A DNA stretch of 51,797 bases, from positions 1 through 51,797 of the forward strand of contig DATEHI010000043.1 of assembly GCA_035279665.1 (NCBI GenBank), read 5' to 3'. A program made the position numbers and the translations under genes. The notes beneath the pieces are model-generated. The model had not been told where the DNA came from, ran no database searches, and saw nothing but the letters and a program-made list of their open reading frames with translations. This document shows, one piece after another, positions 20,079-28,637 of the stretch (the first letter of the stretch is position 1; every line of letters starts with the position of its first letter). Source of the stretch: CF-13 sp035279665. Lineage in GTDB: Bacteria; Chloroflexota; Dormibacteria; CF-121.

Positions 20079-20603
20079 ATGTTTCCCGGTGCCGGCTTGA
20101 TCCAGATTCTGATCCAGATTCTGATCCTGCTCTTGATCGTGCGCGCGATCTTCTCCTGGTTCCCGCAGATGCTCTACACGGAGGCCGGGCGCATCGTCGT
20201 CATGGCCACCGAGTGGTACCTCGCGCCGCTTCGCCGCGTCATCCCGCCGGCGGGCGGACTCGATCTCTCGTTCCTCGTCGGCATCATCCTGCTTTATGCC
20301 TTGCAGGCCTTCATCGGGACGGCGAACATCGCGGTCGCCCTGCTCGTCATCGTCCGCTCGGCCCTTATCTTCTGCATCATCCTGGTGCTGATCCGCGTGT
20401 TCTTTGGGTTCTTTCAGATGGATCCCTGGCATCCGATCACCCAAATGGTGATGCAAGCGACCGAGCCCTTTGCCCGGCCGTTCCGCCAGTGGTTTCCGAA
20501 ACGCCCGCGCGAGTTCGATTGGGCGCCGATCGCCGCCTTCGTCGTGTTGCTCGCCGCCCTGGTGCTGGTCTCGACCCTGGCCGGCATGTTCGGGATCGGT
20601 TAA
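20079..20603 (+). CDS. YggT-family membrane protein
   Basis: 174 residues made of two related YggT repeats, each a hydrophobic helix followed by an amphipathic stretch ending in an aromatic/Pro motif (IVRAIFSWFP, then WYLAPLRRVIPP; later PFARPFRQWFP). A last transmembrane helix is at ~150-172. YggT/YlmG proteins are implicated in cell division, envelope organisation or K+ stress, but the mechanism is unknown. It converges on dnaE: TTAA at 20600-20603 holds both stop codons. The start of the gene contains two perfect copies of a 12-base unit that encode an IQIL duplication. Confidence 0.88.
   Translation: MFPGAGLIQILIQILILLLIVRAIFSWFPQMLYTEAGRIVVMATEWYLAPLRRVIPPAGGLDLSFLVGIILLYALQAFIGTANIAVALLVIVRSALIFCIILVLIRVFFGFFQMDPWHPITQMVMQATEPFARPFRQWFPKRPREFDWAPIAAFVVLLAALVLVSTLAGMFGIG
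20099..20122 (+). repeat. Two 12-bp direct copies inside the YggT-like gene
   Basis: GATCCAGATTCT occurs twice in tandem and in frame, encoding an Ile/Gln/Leu repeat in the first transmembrane helix. The exact identity suggests recent slippage. Confidence 0.7.
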
Positions 20604-23600
20604 GTACTCGCCGAGCCGACGAGCGTCCGCGGCTGCCGGGCGCCGTTGACCTGGCGCTCAGGGGCGCGCCGCCGGATAACCTCGATACGCCAGACGGGTC
20701 GGGCAAACAGCGCGTCGATTTCGCGCTGAGCGCGGTCGCCGGCGAGCCCACCACCCTGCACCCGGAACTTTTCGCCGAGGTCCATGTCGACGATCTGATC
20801 GGCGCGTTGCAGGTGCAGCACGACGCGATCCGGGCCGGCGCAGCGGCCGAGGATGTCCTGGAGGGCCGCCATTTGATCCGCTGTCGCCTCGGCCGGCACA
20901 TCGAGGTGGACGACCTGGTTGCGCACCCAGAACTCATGACCCGCGTCATCGAACGCGAGGATCTCGTCGGCGATCACTTTCGCGACCTCGCCGCGCTCCT
21001 CGTCCTCCCCGGCGGCGCTCCGCGCATCGACCTTGCCGCGGACGATGACGACGTTGTCCGAAAGTAGCAGCGCGCGCCGCTCCTCGAACAGCCTGGTGAA
21101 GACGATGACTTCAATCGTGGCCGTCAGATCCTCGAGCTGGACGAACGCCATCGGCTTCCCGGTCTTGGTCACGATCGGCCGCACCGCCTTGATCACGCCG
21201 CCAATGCGCACCTCGTAGTCCTCCATGTCGGGCGTGACCTGGTTGGCATAGGTGTCGACCTTGGCGTGCAGCTCCTGCTCGATGCGCCGCAACGGATGAT
21301 CCGATAGATACAGACCGAGCAGTTCCTTCTCGCCCCTGAGCCGCTCCTCGTCGGGCATCGGCGGCATGGCCGAGACCAGGCCGGCCGCCGGGTCGTCCAG
21401 CTCGTCCGCCTCGGGCAGCATGCCGAACAGGTTCGTCTGGCCGCTCTCCCGTTCGCTGATGATCTGTGCCGCCCGGTCGCTGACCCGATCGATGCTCGCC
21501 AGCAAACGGCCGCGCTCGCCCAGGCTGTCGGTCGCGCCGGAGCGGATCAGGCTCTCGAGGACGCGCTTGTTCATTTCGCGCGGGTCGACGCGGACGGAGA
21601 GATCGAGCAATGACTTGAATGAGCCGTTCGCCCGCCGCTCGTTGAGCAACAGCTCGATCGCGTGGGTGCCCACGTTCTTGATCACGGCCAGGCCGTAGCG
21701 AATCTTTCCATCCTGGACAGAGAAGCCGGCCTCGGAACTGTTGACGTCGGGCGGCAGAACCTCGATGTCCCGCGTGTGGCAGTCGAGGACGGCGGCCGCG
21801 ACTTTGTCATAGTTGCCGGCTTCGTTATTGAGCAGCGCCGCCAGGTACTCCAGGGGGTAATTGGCCTTGAGATAGGCCGTTTGGTACGAGATCACCGCGT
21901 AGGCGGCGCTGTGCGCCTTCGGGAATCCGTAGCCCGCGAAGTACGCCATCAGGTCGAAGATCTCGGTGGCCTTCGACTCGCCTACCCCCCGGTTGGTCGC
22001 GCCCGCGATGAACTTGGCGCGCATCTTCGCCATCTCATCTTTCTTCTTCTTGCCCATCGCGCCGCGTAGCACGTCCGCCTCACCCAGGCTGAACCCGGCG
22101 AGCTGGCGGGCGACGTTCATGACCTGTTCCTGGTAGACGATGACGCCGTAGGTCTCTTTAAGAATCGGCTCGAGTTGCGGCAGCAGGTAGACGATCTCCT
22201 CTTCGCCGTGCTTGCGCTTCACGTACTGGTCGACCAGGCCGCCCTCCAGTGGTCCGGGGCGGAAGAGGGCGTTCGCGGCGGTGATGTCATCGAAGGTGGT
22301 CGGCCGCATGTCCTGCAGAAGGCGGCGCAGGCCAGCCGACTCGAGTTGGAAGACACCATTCGTATCGCCGGCCTGCAGCAATCGGAAGGTCGCGGGGTCA
22401 TCCCACGGGATCTGGGCGAGGTCCAGTTTCAGCCTTCGCGTCGCCTCCAGATTTTTCAACGTGTCCTCGATGATCGAGAGGTTGCGCAGTCCGAGAAAGT
22501 CCATTTTGAGTAAACCGATCTTCTGAACGGCATTCATCTCGTACTGCGTCATCACCGCCCGCTTCTCCTGGCCGTTCTTCTCGCCACGGGTGATGCTGGC
22601 TTGGAGTGGCACGTACTGCTGCAGCGGCTCCGGCGTGATCACGATGCCGGCCGCGTGCGTCGAGGCATGGCGCACGAGGCCCTCGAGCTTTCGCGCGTTC
22701 CTCAGCAGGCGCTCGTAGAGCGGATCCTTCTCGGCCTGGGCCAGCTCTGGCACCATCTGGATCGCCTTGTCGAGCGTCATGTTGAGGGTTGGCGGCACCA
22801 ACTTCGCGAGGTGGTCGACCTCGCGCAGCGGCACGTCAAGGGCACGCCCCACGTCACGAATGACCGCGCGCGCCTTCATGGTGCCGAACGTGATGATCTG
22901 GGCGACGTGATCCTGTCCATACTTCTGGCCGACGTATTCGATGACGCGATCGCGATTCCGGTCGTCAAAGTCGACGTCGATATCGGGCATCGAGATCCGC
23001 TCGCGGTTGAGGAAGCGCTCGAAGATCAGTCCGTGCTGCAGCGGATCGAGAGTCGTAATGCCAAGCCCGTAACACACGATGCTGCCCGCAGCCGATCCGC
23101 GTCCGGGTCCAACCGCGACACCGTTGGCCCTGGCGTAAGCGATGAAGTCGCTGACGATGAGGAAGTAGGGTGCGTAGCCCATCTCCTGGATCACGGTCAG
23201 CTCCGTCTCGAAGCGATCACGCACGACCTGGCCCATCTCGGGATAGCGCGTCTTCAGGCCTTCTTCCGCCAGCCGCCGCAGATAGCCTTCGGCATTCTCT
23301 CCGGCCGGGACCTCGAAGCGAGGCAGGAGGGGCTTGGTATCGAGCTCGAGATGGCAGCGCCCCGCGATCGTCACCGTGTTGGCGATCGCCTCCGGGAAAT
23401 CGCGGAACCGCTCGGCCATCTCGGCGGGCGTCTTGAGGTAGAACTCGTCGTTGTGGAATCGCATGCGCTTCTGATCGGAGACGACCGTGCCGGTCTGCAG
23501 GCAAAGGAGGATGTCGTGCGCCTCGGCGTCGTCCCGTCGCGTGTAGTGCGAGTCATTGGTCGCGACCAGCGGGATCCCCGTGCGGTGGGACAAGCGGGCG

Positions 23601-24163
23601 AGCCCTTCGTTGACCCGGGCCTGCTCCTCCATGCCGTGATCCTGGATCTCGAGGAAATAATCGTCACCGAACATTCGCTGGTATTCGCGGGCGGCCTGCT
23701 CCGCCCCTGCCTCGTCACCCTCGAGCAACCGGCTGGCCACCTCGCCGCCGAGGCAGCTCGAGACCGCGATGAGTCCCTCGGTGTGCTCGGCCAGGAGGGC
23801 TTTGTCGATCCGGGGCTTGTAGTAATACCCCTCGAGGTGGGCCAGGCTCGAAAGCTTGATGAGGTTGCGATAGCCGGTCAGGTCCTTGACAAGCAGGATC
23901 AGGTGATAGGGATCACGGTCGGCACGACCTTCTTTCTGGTGGCGCGAGCGAGTCGCGACGTAGGCCTCCTGGCCGATGATCGGGTTGATGCCGGCGACCC
24001 TGGCCTGCATGTAGAGATCGACGGCACCGTAGAGCACGCCGTGATCCGTGAGCGCGATCGCCGGCATTCCGGTCTCCGCCGCGAGGCGGACCATCTCGGA
24101 GATGCGGCTGGCGCCGTCGAGCAAGCTGTATTCGGAGTGCGTGTGAAGGTGGACGAAGCTCAT
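20600..24163 (-). CDS. dnaE: DNA polymerase III alpha subunit (DnaE)
   Basis: 1187 residues, the replicative polymerase. The N-terminal PHP domain starts at once (FVHLHTHSEYSLLDGA, then ALTDHGVLYGAVDLY) and keeps its metal-binding histidines, so it may have proofreading activity. The C-family catalytic core includes MPDIDVDFDDRNRDRVIEYV with the active-site aspartates, followed by a helix-hairpin-helix region and an OB-fold (VRIGGVIKAVRPIVTKTGKP). The ATG at 24163 is used because the PHP domain begins there and it overlaps the upstream stop (ATGA); the open frame extends to 24262 inside that gene. It is the last gene of gatCAB-methyltransferase-dnaE. Confidence 0.97.
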   Translation of the reverse strand: MSFVHLHTHSEYSLLDGASRISEMVRLAAETGMPAIALTDHGVLYGAVDLYMQARVAGINPIIGQEAYVATRSRHQKEGRADRDPYHLILLVKDLTGYRNLIKLSSLAHLEGYYYKPRIDKALLAEHTEGLIAVSSCLGGEVASRLLEGDEAGAEQAAREYQRMFGDDYFLEIQDHGMEEQARVNEGLARLSHRTGIPLVATNDSHYTRRDDAEAHDILLCLQTGTVVSDQKRMRFHNDEFYLKTPAEMAERFRDFPEAIANTVTIAGRCHLELDTKPLLPRFEVPAGENAEGYLRRLAEEGLKTRYPEMGQVVRDRFETELTVIQEMGYAPYFLIVSDFIAYARANGVAVGPGRGSAAGSIVCYGLGITTLDPLQHGLIFERFLNRERISMPDIDVDFDDRNRDRVIEYVGQKYGQDHVAQIITFGTMKARAVIRDVGRALDVPLREVDHLAKLVPPTLNMTLDKAIQMVPELAQAEKDPLYERLLRNARKLEGLVRHASTHAAGIVITPEPLQQYVPLQASITRGEKNGQEKRAVMTQYEMNAVQKIGLLKMDFLGLRNLSIIEDTLKNLEATRRLKLDLAQIPWDDPATFRLLQAGDTNGVFQLESAGLRRLLQDMRPTTFDDITAANALFRPGPLEGGLVDQYVKRKHGEEEIVYLLPQLEPILKETYGVIVYQEQVMNVARQLAGFSLGEADVLRGAMGKKKKDEMAKMRAKFIAGATNRGVGESKATEIFDLMAYFAGYGFPKAHSAAYAVISYQTAYLKANYPLEYLAALLNNEAGNYDKVAAAVLDCHTRDIEVLPPDVNSSEAGFSVQDGKIRYGLAVIKNVGTHAIELLLNERRANGSFKSLLDLSVRVDPREMNKRVLESLIRSGATDSLGERGRLLASIDRVSDRAAQIISERESGQTNLFGMLPEADELDDPAAGLVSAMPPMPDEERLRGEKELLGLYLSDHPLRRIEQELHAKVDTYANQVTPDMEDYEVRIGGVIKAVRPIVTKTGKPMAFVQLEDLTATIEVIVFTRLFEERRALLLSDNVVIVRGKVDARSAAGEDEERGEVAKVIADEILAFDDAGHEFWVRNQVVHLDVPAEATADQMAALQDILGRCAGPDRVVLHLQRADQIVDMDLGEKFRVQGGGLAGDRAQREIDALFARPVWRIEVIRRRAPERQVNGARQPRTLVGSAST

Positions 24164-25392
24164 GCGTTCCGTTCGAGCTTGACGACCGCCTCGATGTGGA
24201 AGGTCTGGGGGAACATGTCGACGAAAGCCACCTCCACTAGGGTATAGCGTCCGGCAGCACAAAAACGATTGACATCTCGCGCCAGCGTCGACGGGTCACA
24301 CGAGATGTAGACAATGCGGTCGGCGCGCAAGTTCGCCATCGCCTCGACGGCCGCCTCGGCACAACCGGCGCGTGGCGGATCGAGGACGACGACGTCGACG
24401 GCCTCCTCGAGCTGGCTCACGATATCCTCTACCCGGCCGCGGCGGTAGCGGACATTGTCGCAGGCGTTGAGCTGCATGTTGAGCCCACCGAGCCGGACCG
24501 CGTAGGGACTCTCTTCGATCGCGATGACATTCGCGGCACCCTGGGCGAGACGCGCCGTGAGCATCCCGATCCCGGCATACGCGTCGACGACCCGATCGCG
24601 GCTACTGAGCTGCGCAAACGCGACCGCGCGCTCGTAGAGCACCTCGCGCTGCCGCGCGTTGACCTGGACAAACGCCTCAGGACGCACGCGAAAGTGCCGG
24701 CCGGCATCGTCCATGCCGATGGAATCGTCGTTGAGATTCAACTCCGGAATCCACCCGGCGGCCCGGGTGCTGAATCCAGAATCGGCCGTGCCCGGTGGAT
24801 AGGGCGCCCAGAGGAGATCGCTGGTGCCGGGCGCCCAGGTGAACTGCAGGGCCGTCACCGCAGCGGCCGCCGGATCTTCCGCGGCACGCGCGAATGCGGG
24901 GAGCGCCCGCTCGATCGCTTCGGCGTGGATCAGGCAGGCGTCGATCGGCAGCGTCTGGTAGGTGTGCTTGCGGAAGAAGCCAAGGCTGACCGCCCCGCCG
25001 CGACGCAAGACGTGGAACTCGCCGCGGAGCCGATAGCGCCAGGGATCATCCATCCCCAGGACCTCGATGCGATCGATCGGAAATTCCAGGTGGGCGCGCT
25101 CGAGCTGGCGATGCAGCACCTGGCGTTTCTGGGCGAGCTGCTCAGGATAGGCGAGGTATTGCAGCTGACACCCGCCGCATCCCGCCGTGAAGTAGGGACA
25201 CGGTGGCTCGACGCGCGCGGCTGCGGGGTCCAGCACCGCGGTGGCCTGGGCGCGCCAGAAGTCCTTGCGCCGGTGCGTGACCTCGGCCTCGACCGTCTCG
25301 CCGGGAATGGCCCCTTCGACGAAGACGACCCGTCCATCGATGCGCGCCACCGCCGCCCCCCCGTGGGCGAGCTCGCCGACCGTGAGTTGCAC
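24160..25392 (-). CDS. TRAM-domain RNA (uracil-5-)-methyltransferase (RumA/TrmA family)
   Basis: 410 residues from a GTG that shares one base with the gatB stop (TAGTG). The N-terminal TRAM domain (LTVGELAHGGAAVARIDGR) is followed by iron-sulfur cysteines in CPYFTAGCGGCQLQYL plus a later Cys in IDACLIHAEA. The SAM site AYAGIGMLTARLA, then LDPPRAGC and the nucleophile motif SCDPSTLARDV complete the m5U methyltransferase. The target is probably 23S rRNA U1939- or U747-type positions, or tRNA U54; the sequence alone does not decide. The open frame upstream of 25392 is antisense-like reading within gatB. It is coupled to dnaE by an ATGA overlap. Confidence 0.92.
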   Translation of the reverse strand: MQLTVGELAHGGAAVARIDGRVVFVEGAIPGETVEAEVTHRRKDFWRAQATAVLDPAAARVEPPCPYFTAGCGGCQLQYLAYPEQLAQKRQVLHRQLERAHLEFPIDRIEVLGMDDPWRYRLRGEFHVLRRGGAVSLGFFRKHTYQTLPIDACLIHAEAIERALPAFARAAEDPAAAAVTALQFTWAPGTSDLLWAPYPPGTADSGFSTRAAGWIPELNLNDDSIGMDDAGRHFRVRPEAFVQVNARQREVLYERAVAFAQLSSRDRVVDAYAGIGMLTARLAQGAANVIAIEESPYAVRLGGLNMQLNACDNVRYRRGRVEDIVSQLEEAVDVVVLDPPRAGCAEAAVEAMANLRADRIVYISCDPSTLARDVNRFCAAGRYTLVEVAFVDMFPQTFHIEAVVKLERNA

Positions 25393-26846
25393 TAGTTGAT
25401 CTTCTCTCGGAGCGACGCCTCGAGCCGCTGCGGGTTGGCACGGCCTTTGGAGATCTTCATGCCCTGGCCGATGAGGAACTTCAAGGCCTGTTGCTTGCCC
25501 GCCTTGAAGTCCGCGACGGACCTGGCATTTTCGGCGATGACCTGCTCGGCGATGGCCTCCAGCTCGGCGTCGCCGCTGATCTGGCTCGAGCCCTTCAACG
25601 CCGTCAACGCCGGCGCTGGGTCTGGCGCGCGATACATCACCTCGAAGGTCTCCTTCGCCATCTTGCCGCTGATGACGCCGGAGTCGATCAGCTCGATCAA
25701 TTGCCGCAGATGCGTGGGCTTGACCGACGCCTCCTCGATCTCCTTGTGGTCGGCATTGAGCAGCCGGCTGAAGTCGCTGAGGATCCAGTTCGCCACCGCC
25801 TTGGGGGGAGCGCCCAGCCGGACGGTTTCCTCGAAGTAGGCGGCCATTGGCTTCGACGAGGTCAGTAACGAGGCATCGTAGGGCGTAAGGCCGTAGGCGG
25901 TGATGAACCGTTCCCGGCGGGCGGCCGGCAGCTCGGGGAGGCTCGACCGGATCTCCGCCACCCACGCGCGGCTGACTTCGAGCGGCGGCAGGTCCGGCTC
26001 TGGAAAGTATCGATAGTCTTCGGCGAACTCCTTGGTGCGCTGGGAGACCGTCAGACCGCGGGCGTCGTTCCAGCCGCGCGTCTCCTGGACCAGCCGGCCG
26101 CCGGTTTCGAGCACCTGGGTTTGCCGCCCGATCTCGTACTCGATCGCCCGATGAATCGCGCGAAAGGAGTTCATGTTCTTGACCTCGACCTTGGTACCGA
26201 ACTGCGCCTGGCCGACCGGCCGTAGCGACACGTTCGCGTCACAGCGCAGTTGCCCTGACTCCATGTCGCCGTTGTTGACGCCGATGTACTGCAGGATCGC
26301 GCGCAGGCGCATGACGTACTCGCGCGCCTCGTCGGCGCTGCGCAGATCGGGCTCCGAGACGATCTCCATCAAGGGCACTCCGGCGCGGTTGAAGTCGACG
26401 AGCGAAGACTGGGACTCCTCAATCGCGCCGGCATGCTGCAGCTTGCCGGTGTCCTCCTCGAGGTGGACGCGGGTGATGCCGCAGCGTCGCGCCTCGCCTT
26501 TGACGTCGAAGTCGAGGTGACCGTTCCGACTGAACGGCAGGTCATATTGCGAGATCTGGTAACCCTTGGGCAGATCGGGATAGAAGTAGTTCTTCCGGTC
26601 GAACTTGGAGAACTCCGGAATCTCGCAGTTCAAGGCGAGCGCAGTACGGACCGTCGCCTCAACCGCGCGCCGGTTGATCACCGGGAGCGAACCGGGCAGC
26701 CCGAGGCAGACCGGGCAGGTGTTCGCGTTGGGCGGCGTGGTCAGGTAATCCGTCGAGCAGCCGCAGAACATCTTGCTCTGGGTCAGCACTTGAGCGTGCA
26801 CTTCCAGACCGACGACGACCTCGTACCGGGTGGCTACGGCGCTCAT
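25392..26846 (-). CDS. gatB: Aspartyl/glutamyl-tRNA amidotransferase subunit B
   Basis: 484 residues, full length. The start YEVVVGLEVHAQVLTQSKMF, the zinc-type cysteines (FCGCS, then NTCPVCLGLPGSLPV) and the C-terminal GatB/YqeY domain ending KISKGRANPQRLEASLREKI are diagnostic. With GatA and GatC it converts mischarged Glu-tRNA(Gln) or Asp-tRNA(Asn) to the amide forms; this subunit phosphorylates the misacylated end and binds tRNA. The stop shares a base with the methyltransferase GTG, and the start overlaps the gatA stop. Confidence 0.98.
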   Translation of the reverse strand: MSAVATRYEVVVGLEVHAQVLTQSKMFCGCSTDYLTTPPNANTCPVCLGLPGSLPVINRRAVEATVRTALALNCEIPEFSKFDRKNYFYPDLPKGYQISQYDLPFSRNGHLDFDVKGEARRCGITRVHLEEDTGKLQHAGAIEESQSSLVDFNRAGVPLMEIVSEPDLRSADEAREYVMRLRAILQYIGVNNGDMESGQLRCDANVSLRPVGQAQFGTKVEVKNMNSFRAIHRAIEYEIGRQTQVLETGGRLVQETRGWNDARGLTVSQRTKEFAEDYRYFPEPDLPPLEVSRAWVAEIRSSLPELPAARRERFITAYGLTPYDASLLTSSKPMAAYFEETVRLGAPPKAVANWILSDFSRLLNADHKEIEEASVKPTHLRQLIELIDSGVISGKMAKETFEVMYRAPDPAPALTALKGSSQISGDAELEAIAEQVIAENARSVADFKAGKQQALKFLIGQGMKISKGRANPQRLEASLREKIN

Positions 26847-28318
26847 GCCGCAGCCGACCGCATCAGTGGAGACTGCAGTTTGCGGAAGTCGGAGGCCGCC
26901 TCGAACGCGTAGGCGACCTGCAGCGCGACCTCTTCCCGGAATCCCGGCGCGATCACCTGCAGGCCGATCGGCAGGCCGTCGGCGAGCCCGCAGGGCACCG
27001 AGATGCCGCAGACGTTTCCGAGATTGGCCGGGATCGTAATGATGTCGTTGAGGTACATGGCCACCGGGTCCTGGGTCTTCGCGCCGAGCGGGAACGCGAC
27101 CGTTGGGGAGGTGGCGCCCACCAGCGCGTCGACTTTCTGGAATGCGGCTTTGAAGTCCTCGATGATAAGGGTGCGGACCTTTTGCGCCTGCAGGTAGTAC
27201 GCGTCGTAGTAGCCGGAGCTGAGCGCGTAGGTGCCGAGCACGATCCGGCGTTTGACCTCGGGGCCAAATCCCCGCTGACGCGTGAGCATGTACTCCTCGA
27301 TCAGATTCTTCGCGCCTCCGGCCTGGTAGCCGTAACGGACCCCGTCGTAGCGCGCGAGATTGGAGCTGGCTTCGGCCGGCGCGATGATGTAATACGCGGG
27401 CAAGGCGACGTCGCTATGGGGCAGGCTGACTTCCTCGATCGACGCCCCCTGCTGCTCGAGGAGGCGGATCGCGTCGTGGATCGCCTGCTCAACCGCCGGC
27501 TCCATCCCGGCCACGAAGTATTCCTTTGGCACCCCCAGGCGCATGCCCTTGACGCCGTTCCCCAGCGTGGCGAGGTAATCGGGAACCGGGCGCAGCGAGC
27601 TGGTGGAGTCGCGCGGATCGTGTCCCGCGATCGCTTGCAGCATGACGGCGCTGTCGGCGACGTCCCGGGTCATCGGGCCGATCTGGTCCAGTGACGAGGC
27701 AAAGGCGATCAGGCCGTAGCGGCTGACGCGCCCGTACGTCGGCTTGAAGCCGACGATCCCGGTCAGCGCCGCCGGCTGCCGGATCGAGCCGCCGGTGTCG
27801 CTGCCGAGCGCCCCGATGGCTTCACCCGAAGCGACCGCCGCGGCCGACCCGCCGCTCGAACCGCCCGGGACCCGGTCGAGGGCCCACGGATTGTGCACTG
27901 GCCAGTAGCCCGAGTTCTCGTTCGACGAGCCCATCGCGAACTCGTCGCAGTTCGTCTTGCCCAAAAAGACGGCTCCCTCGGCCTCGAGCCGCTCGACCAC
28001 GGTCGCGCTGTAGGGCGGCGAAAACCCCTCGAGGATCCGAGACCCCGCGGTGGACACGACGTCCTGCACGCAGAGGACGTCCTTCAGCGCGATCGGGACG
28101 CCGGTCAGCGGCTTGACGTCACGCTTGGCGCGGAGCCGTTCGTCGGCGGCACGCGCCTGGCGAAGCGCCAGCTCTTGTGTCACGACGAGGTAAGCTCTGG
28201 TCTTCTCGCCGACTGCGGCAATCTGCCCGAGTACCGACTCGGTCAACTCGACCGACGAGATCTCTCGGTCGACCAGCATCTGGTGGAGCTCGCGGATCGT
28301 TCGCTGAAAGAGCGTCAT
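26843..28318 (-). CDS. gatA: Aspartyl/glutamyl-tRNA amidotransferase subunit A
   Basis: 491 residues of the amidase-signature family. The Lys-cisSer-Ser triad is present: ALKDVL supplies Lys, GGSSGGSAAAVA the first serine and GSDTGGSIRQPAA the second. The enzyme releases ammonia from glutamine and passes it to GatB. ATGA overlaps link it to gatC upstream and gatB downstream. Confidence 0.98.
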   Translation of the reverse strand: MTLFQRTIRELHQMLVDREISSVELTESVLGQIAAVGEKTRAYLVVTQELALRQARAADERLRAKRDVKPLTGVPIALKDVLCVQDVVSTAGSRILEGFSPPYSATVVERLEAEGAVFLGKTNCDEFAMGSSNENSGYWPVHNPWALDRVPGGSSGGSAAAVASGEAIGALGSDTGGSIRQPAALTGIVGFKPTYGRVSRYGLIAFASSLDQIGPMTRDVADSAVMLQAIAGHDPRDSTSSLRPVPDYLATLGNGVKGMRLGVPKEYFVAGMEPAVEQAIHDAIRLLEQQGASIEEVSLPHSDVALPAYYIIAPAEASSNLARYDGVRYGYQAGGAKNLIEEYMLTRQRGFGPEVKRRIVLGTYALSSGYYDAYYLQAQKVRTLIIEDFKAAFQKVDALVGATSPTVAFPLGAKTQDPVAMYLNDIITIPANLGNVCGISVPCGLADGLPIGLQVIAPGFREEVALQVAYAFEAASDFRKLQSPLMRSAAA

Positions 28319-28617
28319 TCCTGGATCGCCTTGACCTTGAAGTACGACCCGTCGCGGCTCGGCGCATTTTTCAAGGCCGCCTCGGCCGGTAGAGAGGGCT
28401 CGCGCACGTCCTCGCGCATCACGTTGCGCTCCTCGAGCGGGTGCGCGGTCGCCGGCACCTTCGAGGTATCGGCCCGTTTCAGGGCGTCGATTGCGGTCAG
28501 GATGTGGCGCAGCTGATCCCGGTAGCGGACGACTTCTTCTGGCGTGATCCCCAGTCGCGCCAGGCGGGCGACGTGCTCGACTTCGCGGGACGAGAGCTCA
28601 GACTCGGGCTCGGGCAA
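28315..28617 (-). CDS. gatC: Aspartyl/glutamyl-tRNA amidotransferase subunit C
   Basis: 100 residues. It is the small belt subunit that stabilises GatA-GatB: VEHVARLARLGITPEEV and the C-terminal LREDV-like segment (MREDVREPSLP, then SRDGSYFKVKAI) are family features. The start is TTG at 28617, with a TAATCT hexamer 7 bases upstream and no Shine-Dalgarno, so translation is probably leaderless. It is the first gene of the five-gene gatC-gatA-gatB-methyltransferase-dnaE operon. Confidence 0.95.
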   Translation of the reverse strand: MPEPESELSSREVEHVARLARLGITPEEVVRYRDQLRHILTAIDALKRADTSKVPATAHPLEERNVMREDVREPSLPAEAALKNAPSRDGSYFKVKAIQE

Positions 28618-28624
28618 GACCTAT

Positions 28625-28630
28625 AGATTA
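28625..28630 (-). promoter_or_regulatory. Candidate -10 element for the gatCAB operon
   Basis: TAATCT on the minus strand ends 7 bases before the TTG of gatC, so transcription would begin at or next to the start codon. It lies in the 20-base gap after the GGDEF/EAL gene stop. Confidence 0.45.
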
Positions 28631-28637
28631 CTGCCCG

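Noticed and set aside
22601..24247. A 548-residue plus-strand frame
   Set aside because: Antisense to dnaE, which is a certain gene.
24164..24262. N-terminal extension of DnaE
   Set aside because: It lies within the methyltransferase gene; the PHP domain starts at the ATG at 24163.
25393..25965. N-terminal extension of the m5U methyltransferase
   Set aside because: It is an out-of-frame reading of gatB; the TRAM domain begins at the GTG at 25392.
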